Assembly (NCBI RefSeq): GCF_017313105.1
Contig: NZ_JAFLND010000001.1
Span: forward strand, 1,393,600 to 1,457,599
DNA from: [Muricauda] lutisoli (nom. illeg.)
Lineage (GTDB): Bacteria; Bacteroidota; Bacteroidia; Flavobacteriales; Flavobacteriaceae
Direction of reading: 5' to 3'
DNA: 64,000 nucleotides
Shown piece by piece: positions 1-8,952 of this stretch. Position 1 is the first letter of the stretch; each line of letters begins with the position of its first letter. A model generated the notes under the pieces. The model saw only the letters and a list, made by a program, of their open reading frames with translations, searched no databases and was not told where the DNA came from. The translations under genes were made by a program, and so were the position numbers.

Positions 1-612
1 GTCAGCGGAAACTGCATAAGGGTCGGTGCCGTTGGTGAACTCATCACCGTTGGTCACACCATCACCATCACAGTCGGCAGCGGCCCAAATGGCATTGCTG
101 CTGTCGTAGCCCGTATACCCTGCAGCCTGTACCGGAGAACATGGGTCGTTCTCATCGGTTCCGTTATTGATCTCGTTGTCATCATCGATACCATCGCCAT
201 CGGTGTCAGCGGAAACTGCATAAGGGTCGGTGCCGTTGGTGAACTCATCACCGTTGGTCACACCATCACCATCACAGTCGGCAGCGGCCCAAATGGCATT
301 GCTGTTGTCGTAGCCTGTATATCCTGCAGCCTGTACCGGAGAACATGGGTCGTTTTCATCGGTTCCGTTATTGATTTCGGTATCGTCATTGATACCATCG
401 CCATCTGTATCTGTATTACTATAAGGATCAGTACCGTTGGTAACCTCATCTCCATTGATTACGCCATCACCATCACAGTCGGCAGCGGCCCAAATGGCAT
501 TGGCGTTGTCGTACCCCGTGTATCCCGCAACTTGGACAGGGTCGCATGGGTCTAATGGGTCATTGGTATCAGCTACTTCCTGACCATCATCGACCCCATC
601 ACCATCAGTATC
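1..612 (-). repeat. In-frame 204-bp (68-residue) tandem coding repeats
   Basis: Bases 1-204 and 205-408 are almost identical, differing at only a handful of positions, many of them synonymous C/T changes. A third, more diverged copy spans about 409-612. The period of 204 bp is exactly 68 codons, so the array stays in frame. Each unit encodes an Asp-rich calcium-type module (CDGDGVTNGDE, then TDGDGIDDD) plus a conserved AGYTGYD segment. The array continues past the left edge, so copy number is unknown. Such near-identical coding repeats are recombination-prone and easily miscounted in assemblies. Confidence 0.9.
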
Positions 613-2385
613 TGGATTCAATGGGTCAGTAGTCAAGCTAGCTTCTTGATCATTTGTTAAACCATCACCATCATCGTCGCATGCACCACTTGTCACTGTA
701 TCATCCGTACTGCTTACATCGGCTTGACCAGCACTTGCGATAACTGGAATACCATTGGCATCTACATCACCAACAAGTCTACCATCTCCATCAACATCGG
801 CTAAAGTAAAACCACCATCTCCTTCAATTGCATCGAAACATCCATCGCCATCACTGTCATTATCCAAATGGTCTGGAATAGTATCTCCATCGGTATCAAC
901 AACTGCACAGGACCAGGAAATGTCTGAAATAAGAATTGCCATATTACCAGGAGTAGCAGCTGTTGTTGTAGGGTCTACGTTCGCCAACTCAATAAAAATA
1001 TCATCTACTGGCTGATTCAAATTATACACTACATCACCTATATCAGGGGTCCCATTAACCCAGGAATTACCTCTAAAAAAACCTCCTCCTAAATCAGTAA
1101 CTGCAGAACCAACTGTATAATCGGTACCGGCAGTTGGTGTAATTACTTGGCCTTGGTTCGAAATAGTCACTTTTACCTGACCAATATATGGATCTCCATC
1201 TGCTAACTCCCTTAAATCGATATCCACTATACGGAAGGACACGTCGGTCACCGGTCTATCAAAGCTAACACGGTATCGCAAAATATTTACACTATCCAAA
1301 AATTGAGCTGTAGGTGCTTGTAAAAGCAAACCATCTATGCCATTGAAAGCGGTACCCTCAGTGGCAAAAGCAGAATTTTGAAGTTGAGGAAAATCAGTCT
1401 GTGAATTATCCGCTGTCACCACGGTACCATCAATGGTCGTGGTAGCTGTTGAGGAAACATCATCATCCGGATCCCCTCCACTCCATGTGGGATTCCCCCA
1501 AACTAAAGAAGAACCTCCAACGGCACAATCGGCAGCCTCATCCACATCCAATATACCATCGTTATCATCGTCCAAATCCTGGCTGTCCACGATAAAGTCT
1601 CCATCATTGTCATCTGCCGGTGCTATAGGGTCAGGAGGCGTAGCTTCACTATTGATAAAATAGGATGCCCCCTGGCTCATGTAGTCAGAAAGTAATATCT
1701 CCCCATCAGGAATTGTTGGATGAATATTATCATCTGAATAGGTTTCTGGATTATTCCTATTGAAATTATATAAATCCACGATTGGATTACCATCCGAATT
1801 TATTTGTGCCGGGGTGTTGGCCAATATTTTCGGAATCAAGATATTTTGGTTATAAGGCAAACTACCCAGCTCTTGATTATTGTATACATCATCACCAGCA
1901 TATTCCCTAAAAGTTATGGGCATTACGATGACATCATCGAGACGACCAGCATCTATAATAGCTTGGTACAACGCATCATAAGCATCACTAATATCTTGTA
2001 ACTCTTGGGCTGTTGCCGTATCATATGGTCTGGTAGCAGTCACATCATTACCCCCAATATGGATCATAAAGAGCGTATTGGATGTAAAAGTGCTCATGGC
2101 TGTTTGTACTTCGGGAATGATTTGGTTAATATTATAACCCGTAAATCCATATCCGTAGACATCCACAGCTACGCCATTATTCTGCCATTCGGTGGTTCTA
2201 GTTGCATTTGGAGTGACCAAATCACGTCCATATACTTGCTCCATGATAGAGGCTCCAATGACCACCACCTTGTCATACTGGCTATACGAAAAGGGGGAAA
2301 TTAAAAGTACAAGTAGCAGTAAAAATTTACCAAACACCTGCTTTTTCTTGTAAATAAAACAGTTTAATAAATTAAGTAGTGTCAT
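1..2385 (-). CDS. Secreted SGNH/GDSL-type hydrolase with thrombospondin type-3-like Asp repeats, C-terminus beyond window
   Basis: The frame is open from an ATG at 2385 to the window edge (795 codons with no stop), so the C-terminus is missing. It starts with an extended signal peptide (hydrophobic core about residues 18-32, cleavage probably after SYSQ). An SGNH hydrolase domain follows at about 36-230: block I reads VVIGASIM with the likely nucleophile Ser46, block III is GGND at 111-114, and block V is DNIHP with Asp219 and His222. This set predicts an esterase or lipase/acetylhydrolase fold acting outside the cell; the substrate is not evident. A short Asp-rich linker near 260, a beta-rich region at about 270-495, and DxDGDGxxD calcium-type repeats from about 496 to the edge follow. 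The last repeats are nearly identical tandem copies. Large flavobacterial proteins of this kind often end in a T9SS sorting or gliding-associated domain, but that part is outside the window. An OmpA-family gene lies 105 bp upstream on the same strand. Confidence 0.85.
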   Translation of the reverse strand, partial: MTLLNLLNCFIYKKKQVFGKFLLLLVLLISPFSYSQYDKVVVIGASIMEQVYGRDLVTPNATRTTEWQNNGVAVDVYGYGFTGYNINQIIPEVQTAMSTFTSNTLFMIHIGGNDVTATRPYDTATAQELQDISDAYDALYQAIIDAGRLDDVIVMPITFREYAGDDVYNNQELGSLPYNQNILIPKILANTPAQINSDGNPIVDLYNFNRNNPETYSDDNIHPTIPDGEILLSDYMSQGASYFINSEATPPDPIAPADDNDGDFIVDSQDLDDDNDGILDVDEAADCAVGGSSLVWGNPTWSGGDPDDDVSSTATTTIDGTVVTADNSQTDFPQLQNSAFATEGTAFNGIDGLLLQAPTAQFLDSVNILRYRVSFDRPVTDVSFRIVDIDLRELADGDPYIGQVKVTISNQGQVITPTAGTDYTVGSAVTDLGGGFFRGNSWVNGTPDIGDVVYNLNQPVDDIFIELANVDPTTTAATPGNMAILISDISWSCAVVDTDGDTIPDHLDNDSDGDGCFDAIEGDGGFTLADVDGDGRLVGDVDANGIPVIASAGQADVSSTDDTVTSGACDDDGDGLTNDQEASLTTDPLNPDTDGDGVDDGQEVADTNDPLDPCDPVQVAGYTGYDNANAIWAAADCDGDGVINGDEVTNGTDPYSNTDTDGDGINDDTEINNGTDENDPCSPVQAAGYTGYDNSNAIWAAADCDGDGVTNGDEFTNGTDPYAVSADTDGDGIDDDNEINNGTDENDPCSPVQAAGYTGYDSSNAIWAAADCDGDGVTNGDEFTNGTDPYAVSAD

Positions 2386-2490
2386 TATAAAAAGTTAAGG
2401 TTATTTTCCATTTTAACTAGTCTTCCCAATTGTGCTTTTTACAATCAGTTTGTATAATTATTTTTCTTCTATCTTTTAATCAAGTTATTC

Positions 2491-3660
2491 TCAATCAAAA
2501 GCAGTTATCTCAAAATCAGACCTTCTATTCTTGGCATGTTGTTCTTCCGTACAGTAAACCCCATCTCCACACTCATTCACCAATTGGGTTTCACCAAAAG
2601 CTTCATGACTTATCCTATCTTCGGAAATTCCTTGGGAAATTACATATTCTACCGTTCGCTCCGCTCTACGTTCAGAAAGCCATTGGTTATACTTTTTGGT
2701 TCCCCGGGAATCGGTATGTGCTGTTACTTTTATCATCAAATTGGGCTCATCATTCATAATAGCAACCAGTTGGTCTAACAACTCTTCATCTTTAGAGGTC
2801 AAATAGGACGAGTTCAACTTAAAGTAAACATTCCCTAAATCATTGATTTTGTTTTGAAGTGCAGCTCTACGAGCTTCTTCGGCTTCTTTTTTTGCCTTTT
2901 CGGCAGCTGCAAGTGCTGCAGCCTCTTTTTCTTTTTGAAGACGTTCCGCCAATCGCTGGGCCTCTTTTGCCTCTGCGATGGAATCTTGGATTCTTTCCTG
3001 CTCTTTTTCCATTTCCTGTAATAGAGCCAGTTTTTCCTGTCCTTTTCTCGAGAGTCCTTTTTCAACTTCAAACCTATAAGCTACACCTAGTGCGTGCTGT
3101 ATATGATTTGTTGCATTCTCCGCGTCCATCGCCCATTTTCCGGTCGAATTGAAATCCAATCCCCAATGGTCCGAGAACCATGTGCGAAAACCGATTATCG
3201 CATTATATGTGCCCCTTCCCTGATTGTTGGCATCTGTATAACCAGCCCCAATCCCGATATATGGGTCAAAAAAACCAGTTTCCCCGAGTATCATATTAAG
3301 GTCATAACTCAATCGAAAGTCCAACCCGAAATAGTCTACGTCTTCTTGCATAATTACTCCATCGACCCGCTTCCCTTCTTGGTATTGGTTATAACTTCCA
3401 ATTGCCTCCATACCTATACCATTCTTGAAATAACGCCCAATACTTACCCTTGATGGATATGGCGCTATGTTCCAAGCGTTTTCAATGTCGAAAAGTTTAT
3501 TGAATTCATGGCCGGAATCATCTACAGCATTGGCTCCAAGGGAAACCAACCAGTAGCTTTGTACAATACTGTCTTTTTTGGTGAGTTCTACATCTTGAGC
3601 AAAGATGGAAACGGTACTGAATAGTACAAGAACTGCAAAAGCAGTTTTTAAAGCGTTCAT
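2491..3660 (-). CDS. OmpA-family outer-membrane protein with coiled-coil linker
   Basis: A 389-residue protein with a cleavable signal peptide (about 1-21, ending IFAQ). Residues about 30-205 look like an eight-stranded beta-barrel, with aromatic-rich alternating segments such as IGRYFKNGIG and DPYIGIGAGYTD. Residues about 205-270 are a highly charged Glu/Ala/Lys coiled coil. The last 115 residues are an OmpA peptidoglycan-binding domain, with the TDSRG motif around Asp317 and the conserved NRRSDFEI near the end. The expected role is tethering the outer membrane to the peptidoglycan. The domain carries CGDGVYC, an extra cysteine pair that could form a disulfide. The gene has its own predicted promoter. 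It lies upstream of the SGNH hydrolase on the same strand, but the 105-bp gap leaves co-transcription open. Confidence 0.9.
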   Translation of the reverse strand: MNALKTAFAVLVLFSTVSIFAQDVELTKKDSIVQSYWLVSLGANAVDDSGHEFNKLFDIENAWNIAPYPSRVSIGRYFKNGIGMEAIGSYNQYQEGKRVDGVIMQEDVDYFGLDFRLSYDLNMILGETGFFDPYIGIGAGYTDANNQGRGTYNAIIGFRTWFSDHWGLDFNSTGKWAMDAENATNHIQHALGVAYRFEVEKGLSRKGQEKLALLQEMEKEQERIQDSIAEAKEAQRLAERLQKEKEAAALAAAEKAKKEAEEARRAALQNKINDLGNVYFKLNSSYLTSKDEELLDQLVAIMNDEPNLMIKVTAHTDSRGTKKYNQWLSERRAERTVEYVISQGISEDRISHEAFGETQLVNECGDGVYCTEEQHAKNRRSDFEITAFD

Positions 3661-3686
3661 AATTTTCGATTTGAGGTTATCGAAAT

Positions 3687-3721
3687 CAAATCTAAGTTAA
3701 TCAAAACATAAATTTGACAAT
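3687..3721 (-). promoter_or_regulatory. Predicted Bacteroidota promoter for the OmpA-family gene
   Basis: Read on the minus strand, TAGATTTG (3694-3687) matches the Bacteroidota -7 consensus TAnnTTTG exactly. A TTG lies 23 bp upstream (3720-3718) as a -33 element. The predicted transcript start would be about 20 nt before the ATG at 3660. The spacing is at the long end of the known range. Confidence 0.5.
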
Positions 3722-3774
3722 GAACTTTTAACTACCGTAAAATTCGATAAGTGGTAATTTCTCCCTTCAATTAT

Positions 3775-4239
3775 CTATTTCCCTACTTTTTGAAAAGCTA
3801 TGGTTTTATCGATTAAAGGCAGTTTATAGAGATAAAATGGAAAATATAAAGGCTGTATTGTGATTTCCCCCTTTTGCTCTTCATCAAGGATTTCCACTGC
3901 TATAGAAACCTCATTATCAGTCTCTTTTATTTTTGACAACCTTGCTGTTTTTTTTCCTCGCTGTTCCCCTAAACAAACTAAGACTACCGTTTCTTTGGAA
4001 AAATCGATAATCGGTACAGGGAGTCCAGGTTTACGGGTTTTATTTATCTCAGCATAAAACTTCCGCAACGATTTTACATCTTGTATCACTCGGGTTTCAT
4101 AGACTTCAATATTGCTAAAATCATCATGATCCACTAGTACCATATCGGCTATTTGTTCACCTACAGGAGCATTTTCTTTCTTTTGTGCCTTGCAGGAAAG
4201 TAAGCAAACAAACGATATGAACAAAAGCGACCTGATCAC
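3775..4239 (-). CDS. Small lipoprotein, possibly PrcB-like
   Basis: A 154-residue protein with a lipoprotein signal peptide (LLSC lipobox, Cys at about 16). It starts with GTG at 4239, and that G is also the last base of the TAG stop of bshA, so the two are translationally coupled. The mature part contains a stretch IIDFSKETVVLVCLG followed by short beta strands. This resembles the PrcB C-terminal-type domain found in many Bacteroidota lipoproteins; the match is by eye and moderate. No catalytic motif is visible. The location after bshA is probably a matter of co-transcription, and the sequence gives no functional link to bacillithiol. Confidence 0.7.
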   Translation of the reverse strand: MIRSLLFISFVCLLSCKAQKKENAPVGEQIADMVLVDHDDFSNIEVYETRVIQDVKSLRKFYAEINKTRKPGLPVPIIDFSKETVVLVCLGEQRGKKTARLSKIKETDNEVSIAVEILDEEQKGEITIQPLYFPFYLYKLPLIDKTIAFQKVGK

Positions 4240-5381
4240 TAAAACGTGTTTTTAAATCGGGATTTGAAAGCTTTCTCATAAAGGTCTTCGTACAAGGGTA
4301 AAATATGGACAATATCAAATTTCGATGCTACGTTGAATGCATTTTCCTTGAACTTGTCCAAAACTTCATCATCCCTTAAAATGGCAATAGCTTTTTCCGC
4401 CATGGTATCCACATCGCCCACATTTGCCAAATAACCTGACACCCCATCAATATTTACTTCGGGTATACCTCCCGTATTACTTGAAATTACAGCTACTTTA
4501 TTGATCATGGCCTCCAAGGCAGCCAATCCGAAACTTTCTGTTTCAGAAGGGAGCAAGAATAAATCTGAAAAACAAAGTATCCGATCTATTTCATTGCTGT
4601 TTCCCAAGAACAATACCTTATCCTTGATACCCAAGTTATCGCACATATCTTCGGCCCTTTCTTTTTCAGGACCTTCCCCTACCATAATGAGTTTGGCCGG
4701 AATTTCTTGTTGAATGCGATAAAATATTTTGACCACATCAGGTATCCGCTTTACTTTTCTAAAATTACTGATATGGGTAATGATCCTTTCATCTTCCTTG
4801 GCCATCATCGAGCGTTGGCAATCGGTAAAGCTATTTTTATATTTTGTGGTTTCTATAAAGTTGGGAATCACTTCGATTTCCTTTTCAATGTCAAAAAGCT
4901 TCAAGGTATCTTTCTTCAAGGCCTCCGAAACAGAAGTTACTACATCGGACTTGTTGATACTGAAAGTCACCGCTGGTTTATAAAAAGGATGTTTGCCCAC
5001 CAAAGTAATGTCCGTACCGTGGAGTGTGGTAATCATAGGGATGAAAATGCCGTACTCCTGAAGCATCTTTTTGGCCATATACCCTGCATAAGCGTGGGGA
5101 ATGGCATAATGTACGTGCAACAGTTCAATATCGTAAAGCTTGATGGTATCCACCAACTTACTGGAAAGTGCCAGCTCGTAAGGTTGGTAATGGAACAAAG
5201 GATATTCCGGCACATGTACCTCATGAAAATGAATGTTGTTTCCCAATAGTTCCAATCGAACAGGTTGACGGTAGGTTATAAAATGTACCTCGTGTCCACG
5301 TTCTGCAAGGGCAATACCCAATTCCGTGGCCACTACTCCACTACCGCCAAATGTCGGGTAACATACAATCGCTATTTTCAT
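4239..5381 (-). CDS. bshA: N-acetyl-alpha-D-glucosaminyl L-malate synthase (bacillithiol synthesis)
   Basis: A 380-residue GT4-family glycosyltransferase that joins UDP-GlcNAc to L-malate, the first step of bacillithiol synthesis. The N-terminus MKIAIVCYPTFGGSGVVA, with the glycine loop GGSG, is characteristic of BshA. So is the LLHVHYAIPHAYAGYMA segment around residues 107-124 and the TTLHGTDITLVG segment near 140. The C-terminal domain has the GT4 donor-site signature PSETESFGLAALEAM, with the two Glu residues of the EX7E motif. Length is normal for the family. The protein is cytosolic and has no signal peptide. Neither bshB nor bshC is in the window. It lies 29 bp downstream of the GH3-serine hydrolase fusion and may share its transcript. 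Confidence 0.93.
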   Translation of the reverse strand: MKIAIVCYPTFGGSGVVATELGIALAERGHEVHFITYRQPVRLELLGNNIHFHEVHVPEYPLFHYQPYELALSSKLVDTIKLYDIELLHVHYAIPHAYAGYMAKKMLQEYGIFIPMITTLHGTDITLVGKHPFYKPAVTFSINKSDVVTSVSEALKKDTLKLFDIEKEIEVIPNFIETTKYKNSFTDCQRSMMAKEDERIITHISNFRKVKRIPDVVKIFYRIQQEIPAKLIMVGEGPEKERAEDMCDNLGIKDKVLFLGNSNEIDRILCFSDLFLLPSETESFGLAALEAMINKVAVISSNTGGIPEVNIDGVSGYLANVGDVDTMAEKAIAILRDDEVLDKFKENAFNVASKFDIVHILPLYEDLYEKAFKSRFKNTF

Positions 5382-5410
5382 AAGAACAAATCTACTGCAA
5401 TATTTTATAC

Positions 5411-8323
5411 CTAATTGATAATGGAATCATAAATGGCCTGCTGAATACGAGTCCGCAATCCAGATTTGATCAACAATGTGTTGGTTGCGGACGGATAGGT
5501 TCGATTGGAAAGAAATACATAAACGATTTCTTCATCCGGGTCTGCCCAGGTATACGTACCTGTAAAACCACTATGCCCAAAGCTTTTTCTGGAAACACAT
5601 CCACAGGTGGGGCCTTTTTCCTCCAACTGAGGTTTGTCAAAACCAACTCCTCTTCTCACATTTTTATTACAGAAATAGCACGTATTAAATCTTTTTATAG
5701 TTCTAGCGCTAAAAAATCGTTCGCCTCCGTAATAACCGCCCTGTAAATACATCTGCATAATTTTGGCAACCTCATTTGCCGTGCTAAAAAGCCCTGCATG
5801 TCCACCAACACCCCCTTGCATGGCAGCGCCCATATCGTGGACATAGCCATGCACTGTCTGATATCTATAATAGTCGTCCTCTTCGGTAGGAACTATCTCG
5901 TTCTTAGAAAATTTTTTCAATGGGTTAAAGGTTGTCCGTTGCAGTCCCATAGGCTTGTACAAGAACTCGTCCACCAATTTATCAATGGATTTTTGATAGG
6001 TCTTTTCGATATATTCTTTAAAAACATAGTACCCAACATCACTATAGCGGTATCTATTGGATTTAAGACTCTGTCTCCCTATTTTATTATAAATGGAATC
6101 TTTATAAGACCTTGTCAGGTAAAGATGCTCGGCCACTTTGTACGGAAAAGCTTCGGATGGGTTTTTCCTGTAAAATTCCGAGGAGGGCCTTCGGTCTTCA
6201 GAAAGAGTATCCAGATAAAAGGCTATCCATGAGGGTAAGCGCCCATAGTGGGACAAGGCTTTTAAAACCGATACATCCTTCAAATCAGTGTCATCATATT
6301 CTGGAATCAAATCCTTGAAGGTATCGTTCAAAGCTATTTTCCCTTCTTCCTCCATCTTCATGATCATGGGCAATGTGGACAAAATCTTGGTCAAGGACGC
6401 CAGGTCATAAATGGACTCTTCTTCAATAACTTTATCCGATTGATAGGTAGGTTTGCCAAAGTTCTTGTTATAAATCACCTTTCCCCTTCTGGCAATTAGT
6501 ACCTGTGCCCCCGGAAACATTAAGGAATCCAGTCCATCTTGAACAAGGGTATCCACTTCCGCCAACATTTCGGAACTCATCCCAACCCGTTCTGGAATAC
6601 TGTAACCCAACCGTTGTATCGGATTTACATCCACTCCAGTCCCCACTGGAAACTCGTCATGGGCCGATACAGGTAATTTTCCTGTTGCTCCGATGGCACC
6701 AAAAATGACCTCGGCTACTTTTTCCTGGGCAATCTTACTATTCTGATAACCGACCACTACCCCATCAACAGTATCAAAATTGAGGATGTCCAATAAAGCG
6801 TAGGGTCTGGCAAATAGGGCCAAAATGGTGTTGCTTGTTCGCAATCGGGATATTTCCTCCAGCCAAAAAAGTTCGTTTTCAGAAAATTTATACCCTTTCC
6901 AAGGACTTGAATTATCTTTATGAAAACCGATGATCACCAAATTATAATTGGCCAATTCCTTTTTGTAGGCGGCAATATCCTTGGCTTTGATATGGGTAAC
7001 TTTATGATATTTGTTCAATGATGAGTGAAACATAGTTCCAGAATCATCACCAAAATGTACATAAGCGATTTTCTTGTTGTCCAATTTTTTGATGGGCATC
7101 AACGAAAAGTTGTTTTTTGCGACTGTTATGGCTCCTTCAATGGCTTCCTCGTATACCACATCATTTTCAATTCCATTTAAATCCTCAAGAAGATTTTCCA
7201 ACTCCACGGGTCGGTAATTGTAAAGACCTGCCTTGTATTTGGCCATCAATATTTTTTTGACGGATTCAGCCAGTCTTTGCTCTGTGATCACTCCATTATT
7301 ATAAGCTTCCACAAAGGTTTCCTTTGCCTTTAGCACATTTTGGGGCATCAACAGCAAATCATTACCAGCTAAAAACGCTTCCAGTTCTACCTTGCCCTCA
7401 GGAGCAAATTCGGAGACCGCCTTCATATTTAAGGCATCGGTAATAACCAATCCTTCAAATTTCAGTTGATTTTTTAAAACTCCGGTCACTATGTTTTTTG
7501 ATAAGGTTGAAGGGTGCCCTTCCCTCGGCTCCAAACTTGGAACATCCAAATGAGCCACCATGGTGGAGCTCAATCCAGCTTCCATTACTTTTTTAAAGGG
7601 ATAAAGTTCTATAGAATCCAATCGCTGTAATGACGAATTGATTATCGGCAAAGATTTATGGGAGTCCGTAGCAGTGTCACCATGTCCAGGGAAATGTTTA
7701 CCGCTGGAAAGTACACCTGCTTTTTCCATACCCCGAACAAAAGCACGCCCCTTTTGAGCCACGTTTTTGGGGTCCTCGCCAAAAGAGCGGTTTCCAATAA
7801 TTGGATTTTGTGGATTGTTATTCACATCCAAATCGGGGGCAAAATTGATGTGGATTCCCAAACGCTTCGCATGCTTTCCTATCTGATAGCCAACTTTTTC
7901 CACAATGGAGCTATCCTGAATAGCTCCCAAAGTCATGTTCCAAGGAAATGCATACGTGGAATCCAATCGCATGGCCATGCCCCATTCGGCGTCGGAGCCA
8001 ATAAGTAGGGGCACTTTAGCGACAGATTGATACTCGTTGGTCAATTTTGCCTGCTGAACTGGTCCTCCGACCAAAAAGATGACCCCTCCAATGCCTTGCT
8101 CCTTTACAAGAGTTTTCACTCTATCGGTGGCTGTTTTATTTTGGTTGGATGCAACGCTCACCATAAACAACTGTCCCATTTTTTCCTGTAGGGACATATT
8201 TGCGTACTGGTTTTCGACCCAAGCCATTTGAGCTACGGAGTCTTTAACAACCAATGGACTGTTCTGTCCATTGGCCTGTATACAAAATAGTAGTAAAAAG
8301 GTAAGGTAGAGATTTATCCGCAT
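5411..8323 (-). CDS. Secreted GH3 beta-N-acetylhexosaminidase fused to a serine hydrolase (class C beta-lactamase fold)
   Basis: A 970-residue two-enzyme protein with a signal peptide (cleaved near ANGQ, residue 20). Residues about 35-400 form a NagZ-like GH3 domain. It has the KHFPGHGDTATDSH motif, which supplies the His/Asp acid-base pair of NagZ enzymes, and the nucleophile Asp296 in VITDALNM. A GH3 C-terminal-like domain follows to about 590. Residues about 600-960 are a penicillin-binding-protein-like serine hydrolase: SLTK with Ser643 and Lys646, a YSD motif in the place of YxN, and FGHSG as the HxG-type motif. The combination predicts cleavage of GlcNAc-containing glycans and of a peptide or ester bond in the same substrate, most simply peptidoglycan fragments in the periplasm. 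The fusion is known in Bacteroidota genomes. Whether the serine hydrolase half acts as peptidase, esterase or amidase cannot be read from the sequence. Confidence 0.92.
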   Translation of the reverse strand: MRINLYLTFLLLFCIQANGQNSPLVVKDSVAQMAWVENQYANMSLQEKMGQLFMVSVASNQNKTATDRVKTLVKEQGIGGVIFLVGGPVQQAKLTNEYQSVAKVPLLIGSDAEWGMAMRLDSTYAFPWNMTLGAIQDSSIVEKVGYQIGKHAKRLGIHINFAPDLDVNNNPQNPIIGNRSFGEDPKNVAQKGRAFVRGMEKAGVLSSGKHFPGHGDTATDSHKSLPIINSSLQRLDSIELYPFKKVMEAGLSSTMVAHLDVPSLEPREGHPSTLSKNIVTGVLKNQLKFEGLVITDALNMKAVSEFAPEGKVELEAFLAGNDLLLMPQNVLKAKETFVEAYNNGVITEQRLAESVKKILMAKYKAGLYNYRPVELENLLEDLNGIENDVVYEEAIEGAITVAKNNFSLMPIKKLDNKKIAYVHFGDDSGTMFHSSLNKYHKVTHIKAKDIAAYKKELANYNLVIIGFHKDNSSPWKGYKFSENELFWLEEISRLRTSNTILALFARPYALLDILNFDTVDGVVVGYQNSKIAQEKVAEVIFGAIGATGKLPVSAHDEFPVGTGVDVNPIQRLGYSIPERVGMSSEMLAEVDTLVQDGLDSLMFPGAQVLIARRGKVIYNKNFGKPTYQSDKVIEEESIYDLASLTKILSTLPMIMKMEEEGKIALNDTFKDLIPEYDDTDLKDVSVLKALSHYGRLPSWIAFYLDTLSEDRRPSSEFYRKNPSEAFPYKVAEHLYLTRSYKDSIYNKIGRQSLKSNRYRYSDVGYYVFKEYIEKTYQKSIDKLVDEFLYKPMGLQRTTFNPLKKFSKNEIVPTEEDDYYRYQTVHGYVHDMGAAMQGGVGGHAGLFSTANEVAKIMQMYLQGGYYGGERFFSARTIKRFNTCYFCNKNVRRGVGFDKPQLEEKGPTCGCVSRKSFGHSGFTGTYTWADPDEEIVYVFLSNRTYPSATNTLLIKSGLRTRIQQAIYDSIIN

Positions 8324-8414
8324 AAAAATCTTGTCTAAGACCTGAACTTAATGCCGATAAAAATATTGCATTTCATCGAGGAAAGCATAGAAATTAAGAT
8401 AATTTAAGAATTTG

Positions 8415-8897
8415 CTACACAAATCTGGAGTGCCAACTCTCACTGGCCGGAACCTCCCAATTCTCTAAATATTCTTGTTTGGTCGCTACCAAATTGTTAA
8501 AAACTATGGTGTTTGGGGAAACAGATTTGGCCTTGGCCAATTTCTTGAAATCTTTCAGCGGTTTGTAAGCTATATATTCTCCTTGTTTGAAAGAGACATT
8601 CATCCTATCCAACAATTGCACATTGTATTTCTGTTCCAAGCTTTGTATAAAATGCACGGAGGCATCTATAGAGCAGCCTGAAGCACTGGCATTGGTCTGA
8701 TCTAACCCAATTACAATAAATCTCTTGTACTTTATCTCGAATCCTGCGTGCAAATCACTACCGTGGGCCGTCCATTCCTTTAGGAAAGCTGTTAGACTCG
8801 CTCTCAATTCCTCCAGTTCTTCATCCGTAAAACTCCTATTGGCTTGATAAATCCAAATTCGGGAGTGATCGGGCAATTCATTAAAATCCACTAGCAT
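8415..8897 (-). CDS. Conserved Bacteroidota protein of unknown function
   Basis: A 160-residue cytosolic protein (MLVDFNELPDHSR start) without signal peptide or membrane segment. From memory, close relatives in flavobacteria are often labelled ABC transporter ATPase, but no Walker A (GxxGxGKS), signature (LSGGQ) or Walker B motif is present, so that label is not supported. Visible conserved-looking pieces are IWIYQANRSFT near residue 15 and CSIDASVHFIQ near 75. It sits 55 bp downstream of the HdrB-like gene on the same strand and follows the order amidase, MCE, HdrC-like, HdrB-like. A function cannot be given. Confidence 0.8.
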   Translation of the reverse strand: MLVDFNELPDHSRIWIYQANRSFTDEELEELRASLTAFLKEWTAHGSDLHAGFEIKYKRFIVIGLDQTNASASGCSIDASVHFIQSLEQKYNVQLLDRMNVSFKQGEYIAYKPLKDFKKLAKAKSVSPNTIVFNNLVATKQEYLENWEVPASESWHSRFV

Positions 8898-8952
8898 ATT
8901 ATTTGTCTAAAATGGCCTAGATCTAACTGGGCCCAACATTCATCACATATTT

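Noticed and set aside
54-455. Two short minus-strand frames rich in Met and Thr within the repeats
   Set aside because: They are alternative-frame readings of the tandem repeat; the frame with DxDGDG motifs is continuous over 795 codons and is the real one.
1-612. Possible CRISPR or satellite array from the regular 204-bp repeats
   Set aside because: The period is an exact number of codons, the units encode one continuous Asp-rich protein, and there are no short repeats with unique spacers.
4707-5249. A 180-residue plus-strand frame
   Set aside because: It lies fully antisense to bshA, whose motifs and length are normal, and shows no domain.
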